Assembly (NCBI GenBank): GCA_002705575.1
Contig: PAHI01000009.1
Span: forward strand, 1-46,161
Reading direction: 5' to 3'
Source of the DNA: Fidelibacterota bacterium
Lineage (GTDB): Bacteria; Marinisomatota; Marinisomatia; SCGC-AAA003-L08; GCA-002719095
DNA: 46,161 nucleotides
Shown here: positions 1 to 7,405 of the stretch, piece after piece
Position numbering within the stretch: the stretch's first letter is position 1
Layout: every line of letters starts with the position of its first letter
Notes under the pieces: model-generated
Databases searched by the model: none
What the model was told of the DNA's origin: nothing
Seen by the model: only the letters and a program-made list of their open reading frames with translations
Position numbers and translations under genes: made by a program

Positions 1-108
1 ATTTTTAATTAAAATTTTTTCATACACTTCATATTGAGTATCCATGCCTAATTTAATATAACGATCAGAAGCTTCCTTTTCGTTTCCATCTACCAATAAA
101 ATATTCAT
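1..108 (-). CDS. Type 1 glutamine amidotransferase-like protein, N-terminal fragment
   Basis: An open frame of 36 codons starts at the ATG at 108 and runs off the left edge of the window. It begins MNILLVDGN, a hydrophobic strand followed by a DGN turn, and continues with a charged helix containing DRYIKLGMDTQYEVYEKIL. This resembles the first strand and helix of class I glutamine amidotransferase (GMP synthase-like) domains in marine alphaproteobacteria. The catalytic Cys-His-Glu triad would lie outside the window, so function rests on the N-terminus alone. The gene diverges from iolE across 43 bp, which must hold both promoters. Confidence 0.5.
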   Translation of the reverse strand, partial: MNILLVDGNEKEASDRYIKLGMDTQYEVYEKILIKN

Positions 109-151
109 ATTTATCTTTATTTTTGATGTATCATGAAATATTAAAAACAGC

Positions 152-1045
152 ATGAAAATTAAACTAGGAATAGCCCCTATTGCATGGAGTAACGATGATA
201 TGCCTGATTTGGGCGGTGATACTCCAATTGAAAAATGTCTAGATGATGCAAGAAAATCAGGTTTTACTGGCATTGAACTTGGGGGTAAGTTTCCCAGAAA
301 TCCTGGTATTACTAAATTTCTTCTTGAAAAATATGAACTTAAAATGCCTGGGGGATGGTATGGAGCGTTGTTAAGGAAGAGAAGTGCCAAAGAAGAATGG
401 CTAGCCCTTCAAGATCATTTAAATTTACTTAAATTAGTCAATGCAGATGTATTTATTTTTGCTGATGTTTCTGGCTCTATTCAAGGAGAGCAAAGTCGAG
501 CATTAACTACTAGACCTAAACTTGAACAAGATGAATGGAGAAATTATTGTAATAAAATTAATGATTTGTCCAATATGTTAATGGATGAAGGAATTCCAAT
601 GTCATACCATGAGCACATGGGTACAATTATACAGTCAGAAGAGGATGTAGATAAATTTGTTAGTTTAACTAATGATAATACTTTTCTTTTATATGATACT
701 GGGCATTTAATGTTTTCTGGGGCAGATTGTGAAAGAATTTTAAAAAACTATATTTCAAAAATTAATCATGTTCATTGTAAGGATATTAGAAAAGATACTT
801 TGTTAAATTCAATAAAAGATGATTTAAGCTTTAGGGACTCTTTTTTAAATGGTGTATTTACTGTTCCAGGCGATGGATGTATAGATTACGAACCATTAAT
901 TAAAGTTTTATTTGAGTCAAAATATAAGGACTGGTTAATAATTGAAGCTGAACAAGACCCAAAAAAAGCAAATCCACTTGAATATGCAAAAATTGGTTAT
1001 AATTATCTATATAAGACAATAATCAATAATGGTTACTCAGTTTAA
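152..1045 (+). CDS. iolE: Inosose (2-keto-myo-inositol) dehydratase IolE
   Basis: The 297-aa product is a sugar-phosphate isomerase/epimerase-type TIM barrel of the usual IolE length. IolE dehydrates scyllo-inosose, the second step of myo-inositol catabolism (EC 4.2.1.44). Family signatures are visible: GIAPIAWSNDDMPDLGG at the N-terminus, the metal-site region MSYHEHMGT near residue 150, LLYDTGHLMFSG near 180, NHVHCKDIR near 206, GVFTVPGDGCIDY near 235 and WLIIEAEQDPKKANPL near 263. The start is the ATG at 152, after a short divergent gap. No other iol gene lies nearby, so the rest of the inositol pathway must be elsewhere or missing. Confidence 0.9.
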   Translation: MKIKLGIAPIAWSNDDMPDLGGDTPIEKCLDDARKSGFTGIELGGKFPRNPGITKFLLEKYELKMPGGWYGALLRKRSAKEEWLALQDHLNLLKLVNADVFIFADVSGSIQGEQSRALTTRPKLEQDEWRNYCNKINDLSNMLMDEGIPMSYHEHMGTIIQSEEDVDKFVSLTNDNTFLLYDTGHLMFSGADCERILKNYISKINHVHCKDIRKDTLLNSIKDDLSFRDSFLNGVFTVPGDGCIDYEPLIKVLFESKYKDWLIIEAEQDPKKANPLEYAKIGYNYLYKTIINNGYSV

Positions 1046-1478
1046 AATATTTTTGTTAATAATAACTTTATTAAGCCCTACTGTTATTTTTGCTCATAAA
1101 GTTACACTGGAAGATAAATCATTAGAAGAAATAGTTAATAATAGAATGGCTTTAATGCAAAAGATAAAAAGTATATCTTCTCAGATTTCAAAACTACTTC
1201 AGTCTGATGATTACGATACAATTATAGAACTGAATAACACTTTATTGAATTCAGCTAATGAATTTAAAGGAGCTTTTCCTAAAGGTACTCAATATAAGAC
1301 TGCGAGTGATGAGATATGGAATGATAGAGATTCATTTAATGAATACATTGATAAATTTATTAATGATATTGAAATGATTGGGATGAGTATTGAATTAGAA
1401 GATAATGAAATGTTTAATAGTTCTTTTAAAGAAATGGCTGCTAATTGTGGATCATGCCATAAAAAATTCAAAAACTAA
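1029..1478 (+). CDS. Cytochrome c'/c-556-like periplasmic haem protein
   Basis: The 149-aa protein has an N-terminal hydrophobic signal peptide (FKIFLLIITLLSPTVIFAH), a mainly helical body and a C-terminal CGSCH haem c site at about residues 140-144 followed by KKFKN. One CXXCH close to the C-terminus is the hallmark of the cytochrome c' (class II c) four-helix bundle. These proteins are periplasmic and bind small ligands or pass electrons. The start lies 17 bp inside the end of iolE in another frame and no Shine-Dalgarno sequence is obvious, so translational coupling to iolE is likely. Its end overlaps the convergent permease gene by 4 bp. Confidence 0.75.
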   Translation: MVTQFKIFLLIITLLSPTVIFAHKVTLEDKSLEEIVNNRMALMQKIKSISSQISKLLQSDDYDTIIELNNTLLNSANEFKGAFPKGTQYKTASDEIWNDRDSFNEYIDKFINDIEMIGMSIELEDNEMFNSSFKEMAANCGSCHKKFKN

Positions 1479-2185
1479 CTATTCAACCTTAAATGTGGAT
1501 TATATTTCCATTCTAAATATTTAACAAACTGAACCATAAGAAAATTTAAAAAAAGGTAAAGTATTCCAGCAGCAACAAAAGCCTCAACAGGAGCAAATGT
1601 TTTAGCCATTATTTTTCTAGCAAGCCCAGTCATCTCCATATAAGTTGTTAGGCTTACCAAGGATGTAGCTTTCACCATTAAAATTAATTCATTGCCATAG
1701 GAAGGTAAAACTTTTCTTATTGCAATGGGAAGGATTATTTTTCTTAAAAGCAAGAATTTGCTAAAACCAAGTGACAGCCCTGATTCTACCTGCCCTTTTT
1801 CAATTGATTGTATTCCTCCTCTAAAAATTTCTGCTCCATATGCAACTGTATTTATTGTAAGTGCAATTACTCCACACCAAAACGGTTCTTTTAAAGCATA
1901 CCATAGAAAACTTTCTCGAATAAATTTTACAGATCCTAATCCAAAATAAATTAGATAAATTTGAACTAATAATGGAGTCCCTCTAATAACAAAAATATAA
2001 CTTGCAATTGATTTAGATAAAATTTTAATTTTTGAAACTCTACCTAAAGCAAAAATTAATGCTAAAATGAAACCTATTGGCAATGAAATTAACAAAAGTA
2101 ATAATGTGTTATCTAATCCAGATAAAACTATAAAAAAATTTTTAAAAATTAGTGAATTTTGAATATTATTTAAATATTCTATCAT
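1475..2185 (-). CDS. Polar amino-acid ABC transporter permease (HisM/ArtM type)
   Basis: This 236-aa inner-membrane protein has about five hydrophobic segments and belongs to the His/Glu/Gln/Arg/opine permease family. The family start NTLLLLLISLPIGFILAL and the EAA-loop region (GGIQSIEKGQVESGLSLGFS near residue 125, which contacts the ATPase) are both visible. It overlaps the upstream permease by 4 bp (ATGA), so the two form a heterodimeric channel translated together. No binding-protein or ATPase gene adjoins the pair. The substrate cannot be told from sequence; the upstream betaine genes may hint at an N-methylated amino acid, but that is only a guess. Confidence 0.85.
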   Translation of the reverse strand: MIEYLNNIQNSLIFKNFFIVLSGLDNTLLLLLISLPIGFILALIFALGRVSKIKILSKSIASYIFVIRGTPLLVQIYLIYFGLGSVKFIRESFLWYALKEPFWCGVIALTINTVAYGAEIFRGGIQSIEKGQVESGLSLGFSKFLLLRKIILPIAIRKVLPSYGNELILMVKATSLVSLTTYMEMTGLARKIMAKTFAPVEAFVAAGILYLFLNFLMVQFVKYLEWKYNPHLRLNS

Positions 2186-2889
2186 GTAGAATATCCTTTA
2201 GAGTAATTAATTTCTAAATATTTAAAAAATCTTCCTGAAAAAGTTGTCAAACATAAATACAATATTGCAGCAGTAATTAGAAATGTTAGCGGAGAATGCT
2301 CTACATTAGAAGATATTCTAGTTTGTCTCATAATTTCTACTAAGCCTGTTACTGAAATCAATGATGTATCTTTAAGTGTTATTTGCCATACATTTCCAAT
2401 TCCTGGTAAAGCATATCGAATTACTTGAGGGGTAATTACCTTAAAAAAAATACTAAATTTACTCATACCTAATGCTTTTGCAGCCTCTAATTGACCTTTA
2501 GATATTGATAAATAAGCAGCTCTTAAAACTTCACTTGAATAAGTTGCTGATATTATTGCAATTGCAATGGTTGCTATTGTAAGTGCATTAAGCTCAATAT
2601 AGCCATTATAGCCAAAAATTTTAGCTATTTTCATGACTACCGCATTACCCCCAAAAAAAATTAAATAGATTACTAATAGTTCAGGAACACCTCTAATAAC
2701 AGTTGTGTAAAAGTTAGCTATTAGACCTGCAATTCTATTTTTAATTAATTTTGCCCAAACAGTTATTATTGCTAAAAAAAGTCCAAGACCCATTGACATT
2801 ATACTTACTAATAAAGTCATTAAGGTTGCAATAAGAAATTCATCTCCCCAACCTGAATCACCAAAAACTAATTTTTCAAATTTAAACAT
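2182..2889 (-). CDS. Polar amino-acid ABC transporter permease (HisQ/ArtQ type)
   Basis: The 235-aa membrane protein is the partner of the downstream permease. It shows the family's N-terminal ATLMTLLVSIMSMGLGL helix, the TVIRGVPELLVIYLIFFG motif near residue 65 and an EAA loop, AAYLSISKGQLEAAKALGMS, near 125. In most such systems the order is binding protein, permease, permease, ATPase. Here the gene is preceded after 52 bp by a glycosyltransferase on the same strand, so the transporter is split. It probably belongs to the minus-strand operon that starts with the methyltransferase at 7020. Confidence 0.85.
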   Translation of the reverse strand: MFKFEKLVFGDSGWGDEFLIATLMTLLVSIMSMGLGLFLAIITVWAKLIKNRIAGLIANFYTTVIRGVPELLVIYLIFFGGNAVVMKIAKIFGYNGYIELNALTIATIAIAIISATYSSEVLRAAYLSISKGQLEAAKALGMSKFSIFFKVITPQVIRYALPGIGNVWQITLKDTSLISVTGLVEIMRQTRISSNVEHSPLTFLITAAILYLCLTTFSGRFFKYLEINYSKGYST

Positions 2890-2941
2890 ATTAAAATGAA
2901 TAACTAATGATGAAAATAATAGTTGTCTATAAACTAATAAA

Positions 2942-3925
2942 CTAATTGCTACTTTGTAATATATTGTTAATTTCTTTAATCACTCTTTTAACTGGTATTT
3001 TGTTTATATCAGTTGAGTTATATTCATTTGAAGAAATTGAAAAAAGATTTTTTTTGACAGGAGTAAATTTTTCTGAATCTTTTGGACCAAACAGCTTTAT
3101 CAAAGGGCAATAACCAGTCGATAACATATGACTAACACCGCTATCATTAGAAATTGCAATTCTTAAAAACTTTGTAGAAGACATTATAATCTCTATATTA
3201 CTATAATCTTTTACTAAATCTTCTATAAAGATTGAATTAGGAAAATATTTATTTAATTTCTTTTTTAAGTGCATTTCTTCAGGTCCTATAAAAAAAACTA
3301 ATTCAAAATTTTTAGACTTAAAAAAATCACAAATTTGAAAAAAATTTTCAATAGACCAAATTTTATTTTTTTCTCCTGCTCCAGGCGCAACTCCTGCATA
3401 GTTTTTTTCTTTTGATAAAATTTTTGATATTAATTTATGAAGATTTAAATCAATTGTTAAAGAAAAATTATCATCTAACTTTTGTTTTTTTATAAGATCC
3501 AATAAATCAAAAATATAATTTAAATAATATTTTTTATTTTTTTTTATATGTTTGATTTTTTTTGATGAAAAAAATCCACCTGCAGTTCCTGATATAAAAG
3601 AAGAATGATTAATTCTTTTAATTGCTATTGTTCTCAAAACAGATTTTTGTGTATCTAAAATATAATCAAAAAATTCATTATCAAAATTGAATTTTTTGGA
3701 AATTTTAAAAAAAAAATATGGACTTATATTTGCTTGTTCATAAAACACATCTATATATTTGGATGCAATATTGTTTAATATTGAAGAATATACTGTCTTG
3801 CCTTTATCAGTAATCCAATATAGTTTGTAATCAGGCAATCTCTTTTTTATCTCATGCAAAAGTTGTAATTTAATTATTCCATCTCCAACTTTTTCACCAT
3901 TTGAGAAAACTAAGATTTTTTTCAT
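2942..3925 (-). CDS. Glycosyltransferase family 9 (heptosyltransferase-like)
   Basis: The 327-aa protein has the two-domain outline of ADP-heptose:LPS heptosyltransferases. The N-terminus reads MKKILVFSNGEKVGDGI. The C-terminal nucleotide-sugar half carries YAGVAPGAGEKNKIW near residue 177 and AISNDSGVSHMLSTG near 258, followed by KLFGPKDSEKFTP. GT9 enzymes transfer heptose or other sugars to lipid A core or related glycans at the inner face of the membrane. The ATG overlaps the stop of the upstream demethylase (TAATG), so it is co-translated with it. Its place between catabolic and transport genes is odd, and the acceptor and donor are unknown. Confidence 0.75.
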   Translation of the reverse strand: MKKILVFSNGEKVGDGIIKLQLLHEIKKRLPDYKLYWITDKGKTVYSSILNNIASKYIDVFYEQANISPYFFFKISKKFNFDNEFFDYILDTQKSVLRTIAIKRINHSSFISGTAGGFFSSKKIKHIKKNKKYYLNYIFDLLDLIKKQKLDDNFSLTIDLNLHKLISKILSKEKNYAGVAPGAGEKNKIWSIENFFQICDFFKSKNFELVFFIGPEEMHLKKKLNKYFPNSIFIEDLVKDYSNIEIIMSSTKFLRIAISNDSGVSHMLSTGYCPLIKLFGPKDSEKFTPVKKNLFSISSNEYNSTDINKIPVKRVIKEINNILQSSN

Positions 3926-5964
3926 TACAAATCTTTACAAATTCTTAAAGAGTCATAGATTGCAGCATGTATATTTTTGCTCGATACTGAATCACCAACT
4001 CTATATAAAAAATATTTACCATTTTCATTATTAATTATTTTATTAAATTTTCCATTAATTAAAGATTTATAATCTATTTCACCTAAATTTTTTGAGTCTT
4101 TTTTTAAATCAAAATATAATTCTGAATTTGGAAGAACTCCATGTTCAATGACTATTTGTGAAGTTTTCTTTTTTTCTATTTTATCACTATAATCAGAACC
4201 TATAATTGCAGATAATCTATTTCCATCTTTTTCTATACTCTTAATTCTCTTATTAATTGTTATAATTACATCTTTTTCAATAAATTTTTTTGCATAAGCA
4301 ACATGGTTTAGTCCACCTACTTCAGGAGAAAAGTACCTTTCTGGAGTTATAATTTCAAGTTTTGAACCTTTATTAACTATTGTTTCAGCAGCTTGTAAGC
4401 CAGGATATGCCCCGTTGTCGTCATAAAGAATAACATCTTCCTCAATATTAATATTGCCACTTATAATATCCCAAGTAGAACATGCTAATTCGTTACCTTC
4501 ACCTAAAATATTAATATTTGGAATACCTCCAGTAGCAACAATGACTATATCTGGATTTTGTTTAATTATTATTTCTTTAGTTGCATAAGTATTAAATAAA
4601 AATTTTACTTTATTATTGTTACATGCTTCTATACGCCAGTCAATAATTCCAACCATATCCTTTCTTCTATCAGATCTTGTAATCAAATTAATTTGTCCAC
4701 CTGCTTTATTACTAGCTTCATATAAAATAACTTCATGTCCTCTTTCTGAGCATATTTTTGCAGCTTCTAGTCCAGATGGTCCTGCCCCAACAATTATAAT
4801 TTTCTTTTTTATAGATGCTGTTTTTGTTATTTCATGAGGAATAAATTTCTCTCTACCAGTTGCTGGGTTATGAATACATAATGCTTCATTACCTTCATAA
4901 ATTCTATCTAAACAATATGTTGCTCCAACACATGGTCTTATTGTACTTTCTTTTCCATTGATTATTTTTTTAACAATATGTGGGTCGGCAATATGTGCCC
5001 TTGTCATACCCACCATATCAAGTTTACCCGTTAAAACTGCATACCTAGCTGTAGCTACGTCATTTATTTTAGAGGCATGAAATATTGGAAATTTAGTATC
5101 ATTTTTAATTTCTCCTGCAAATTCTAAATGTGGAGATGATGACATTCCTTGTGTTGGTATAACTTTTGATAATGCTGCATCAGTATCAATATGACCTCTT
5201 ATTATATTCAAAAAATCAACATTTTTAGTATTGATTATTTTATTAACAATTTTTTTTCCTTCTTCTTTTGATAGTCCTTTATCCCAATCCTCATCAGCAA
5301 CCATTCTCACACCAATGATAAAATTTAGTCCTACTGCTTTTCTTATAGCTTGTATAACTTTTAAAGAAAACTTAGTTCTATTCTCAAGCGTACCTCCATA
5401 TTCATCTTTTCTTTTATTAGTAGCTGGTGACCAAAATGAATCTAAAAAATGACCATAAGCTTCAATTTCAATCCCATCCATATTTGCTTCTTTCATTCTT
5501 TGAGATGCCTCAACGTAATCTTTTATTATTCTTTCGATATCCCAATCTTCAGCTTCTTTTGGAAATGCCCTATGTGCTGGCTCTCTAACTTCTGAAGCAG
5601 AAAGAACTGGTAACCAATGGGAATGATTCCAACTTGTTCTTCTGCCTAAATGTGTAATTTGTATCATTACTTTGGAACCAAAATTATGGCACTCATCAGT
5701 TAATTTTTTTAACCAAGGAACTATTTCATCTTTATATGCATGAAGATTTCCAAAAGTTGATGGAGAGTCAGGGGAAACAACAGCGCTGCCAGCTGTCATT
5801 GTTAAGCCAATTCCACCCTTAGCTCTTTCAACATGATATAATTTGTATCTTTCTTTAGGCATTCCATTTTCAGCATAAGAAGGCTCATGAGCAGATGTCA
5901 TTAATCTATTTCTTATTTCTAAATTTTTTAATTTATACGGCTGTAATAAGGGATCTTTTGTCAT
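3925..5964 (-). CDS. dgcA: DgcA-like NADH:flavin oxidoreductase (dimethylglycine or N-methylproline demethylase)
   Basis: The 679-aa protein is an Old Yellow Enzyme TIM barrel (about residues 1-370) fused to a dinucleotide-binding reductase module (IIIVGAGPSGLEAA near 390), as in trimethylamine dehydrogenase. The THLGRR stretch, the SASEVREPAHR loop and the C-terminus ending AAIYDSLRICKDL resemble DgcA, which demethylates dimethylglycine to sarcosine, and the related N-methylproline demethylases. The iron-sulphur region reads CVGATYC then C after 11 residues, so the second Cys of the canonical C-x2-C-x3-C-x11-C set is Ala; from memory this is shared by DgcA relatives. It follows the BHMT-like gene by 15 bp, which supports a role in betaine breakdown. 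Confidence 0.8.
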   Translation of the reverse strand: MTKDPLLQPYKLKNLEIRNRLMTSAHEPSYAENGMPKERYKLYHVERAKGGIGLTMTAGSAVVSPDSPSTFGNLHAYKDEIVPWLKKLTDECHNFGSKVMIQITHLGRRTSWNHSHWLPVLSASEVREPAHRAFPKEAEDWDIERIIKDYVEASQRMKEANMDGIEIEAYGHFLDSFWSPATNKRKDEYGGTLENRTKFSLKVIQAIRKAVGLNFIIGVRMVADEDWDKGLSKEEGKKIVNKIINTKNVDFLNIIRGHIDTDAALSKVIPTQGMSSSPHLEFAGEIKNDTKFPIFHASKINDVATARYAVLTGKLDMVGMTRAHIADPHIVKKIINGKESTIRPCVGATYCLDRIYEGNEALCIHNPATGREKFIPHEITKTASIKKKIIIVGAGPSGLEAAKICSERGHEVILYEASNKAGGQINLITRSDRRKDMVGIIDWRIEACNNNKVKFLFNTYATKEIIIKQNPDIVIVATGGIPNINILGEGNELACSTWDIISGNINIEEDVILYDDNGAYPGLQAAETIVNKGSKLEIITPERYFSPEVGGLNHVAYAKKFIEKDVIITINKRIKSIEKDGNRLSAIIGSDYSDKIEKKKTSQIVIEHGVLPNSELYFDLKKDSKNLGEIDYKSLINGKFNKIINNENGKYFLYRVGDSVSSKNIHAAIYDSLRICKDL

Positions 5965-5979
5965 TATTTAAAAAGTTAA

Positions 5980-7020
5980 CTAATACTTTATTTCTTTGTT
6001 TACTTTTTTAAGGGTTGGGTCATTGCCATGATGAAAATGTTTTCTCATATCGGGACTGAATTTTTTTGAAATAGGCTCCTTACCAATTGCCATTGCCATT
6101 TCTCTAACATGATGAGGTTCTGCACCACAACAAACACCTATAAAATTAATATTTGCATTTTGACAACTTTTAGCAAATTCTGCCATCTCAAATCTATTAC
6201 AATAAAAGTTATCTAAAGCTACAGGGAAAGCATTTCCACCAGGTATACAATCGCATTCTTCATCCTCTATATTTAGAAACGTTGGATTTTTTTTATTTGT
6301 TCTATAAGGAACTGGTAAACCTGCAACATGACAAGAAACATTATTTTTAATTTGTTTCAATAATGGTAATGTAGTTTTAGGGCCTCTAAAACAATTTAAT
6401 CCAACTACATCTGATCCCATATCTTCAACAATTTTACATGCTTCAATTGGAGAAAATCCATCTCTAGTTTTATCTCCCCTTGGTATTGCATAGTTTGTAA
6501 CAGCTATTAAATTTTCATCTTTAATAGCTTTCAAGGCAATTTTCATTTCCTCTACCCAACTAATAGTTTCAGCAACTATGAAATCAACTCCAGCTTCTTT
6601 TGCCCAAAGAACTTGTTCTTCGTACATTTTCTGACACTGACTTAATGTAGATTTATCATTTGGATCATATATGTTTGTATTAGCTACATCTCCACAAACC
6701 ATTAGATTCAAACTATTAAATTCTTCAGCTATTTTTTTAGCAATCATTAATGCATCTTTTTGTAATGGTTCTAATAAATCCTCTTTTCCAATAATTCTTA
6801 GTTTTTCTCTATGACCATAATAAGTAAAAGCTTGAACAACATCAGTACCAGATCTTATAAACTCTCTATGCAATTGTGTTACTACGTCTGGATTATCTAA
6901 TACTACTTCAGGAACAAAAGCACCTGCTTGAAGATAGCCCCTTCTTTCCATAGCAAACAAATATCCTTCGGCACATAAGATTGGCCCTTCATCTAATCTT
7001 TTAATTAAATTCTTAATCAT
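5980..7020 (-). CDS. Betaine-homocysteine S-methyltransferase-like enzyme
   Basis: The 346-aa protein belongs to the zinc-dependent homocysteine S-methyltransferase family. The three zinc-binding cysteines are visible: Cys210 in GLNCFRGP and Cys297-Cys298 in GVCCGAEPHHV. N-terminal family signatures include EGPILCAEGYLFAMERRGYL and EFIRSGTDVVQAFTYYGHREKL. It would move a methyl group from glycine betaine to homocysteine, giving methionine and dimethylglycine in the cytoplasm. The next gene encodes a dimethylglycine demethylase-like protein, which favours betaine over S-methylmethionine as donor. It is the first gene of its operon, 68 bp after tRNA-Phe, and may be expressed partly by readthrough from the tRNA promoter. 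Confidence 0.8.
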   Translation of the reverse strand: MIKNLIKRLDEGPILCAEGYLFAMERRGYLQAGAFVPEVVLDNPDVVTQLHREFIRSGTDVVQAFTYYGHREKLRIIGKEDLLEPLQKDALMIAKKIAEEFNSLNLMVCGDVANTNIYDPNDKSTLSQCQKMYEEQVLWAKEAGVDFIVAETISWVEEMKIALKAIKDENLIAVTNYAIPRGDKTRDGFSPIEACKIVEDMGSDVVGLNCFRGPKTTLPLLKQIKNNVSCHVAGLPVPYRTNKKNPTFLNIEDEECDCIPGGNAFPVALDNFYCNRFEMAEFAKSCQNANINFIGVCCGAEPHHVREMAMAIGKEPISKKFSPDMRKHFHHGNDPTLKKVNKEIKY

Positions 7021-7088
7021 AAATAATTTTATATTATTTTATTTTGTTAATTAAAAAAGAGGAAATTAGAGTTTTACAATAAATAGTG

Positions 7089-7164
7089 TGGTGCCCAGGG
7101 GCGGAATTGAACCACCGACACGTGGATTTTCAGTCCACTGCTCTACCAACTGAGCTACCTGGGC
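7089..7164 (-). tRNA. tRNA-Phe (anticodon GAA)
   Basis: On the minus strand the sequence begins GCCCAGGTAGCTCAGTTGG and folds into a full 76-nt cloverleaf. The 7-bp acceptor pairs GCCCAGG with CCTGGGC, the anticodon arm is GTGGACTGAAAATCCAC with anticodon GAA, the T arm contains GGTTCAATTC, and the 3' CCA is encoded. tRNA-Phe next to yacG is a familiar alphaproteobacterial arrangement. Here a cassette of about 6.3 kb separates them. Confidence 0.97.
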
Positions 7165-7216
7165 ACAAATTAGCTAATAAAGTGTTTATTATTTTATTCA
7201 ATTAAATATTGTTTTT

Positions 7217-7316
7217 TTAATCAATTTTTTGTTTAATATTATATTGATCTGTTAACCACTTCATTAAATCTAAATTGCTATATTTTTATGCGAAAAAGAG
7301 AATAAAATGGAGCTTT
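7217..7316 (-). pseudogene. Decayed yacG 3' end, one arm of a direct repeat
   Basis: Read on the minus strand this stretch aligns with the 3' end of the intact yacG at 13675-13773. The last 21 codons match at 53 of 63 bases, and the encoded tail [13 protein letters not shown] corresponds to [13 protein letters not shown] of YacG, with the same terminal GAT TAA. Upstream of this the frame is broken by a TAA, one extra base is present and the zinc-ligand TGT has become TAT. It is therefore a remnant and not a gene. It marks the tRNA-proximal edge of the inserted cassette. Confidence 0.8.
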
Positions 7317-7405
7317 ATTAATTATTAAAATAATTATAATTAAACCTAATAATATTCGAAATTAATGATTAAAAAAGATTAAAATAAGCAAAAAAGTTTA
7401 GAAAG
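7317..7405. other. Non-coding gap between the cassette's last gene and the yacG remnant
   Basis: This 89-bp stretch consists almost wholly of A and T runs. I see no reading frame, convincing hairpin with a T tract, or tRNA-like fold. It lies just after the stop of the adenylation gene and probably holds the end of the cassette transcript. Confidence 0.5.

Noticed and set aside
7021..7088. A SAM-II or SAM-V riboswitch before the BHMT-like gene, as found before bhmT in some SAR11 genomes
   Set aside because: The gap is only 68 bp after the tRNA and I see neither the conserved core nor a credible pseudoknot.
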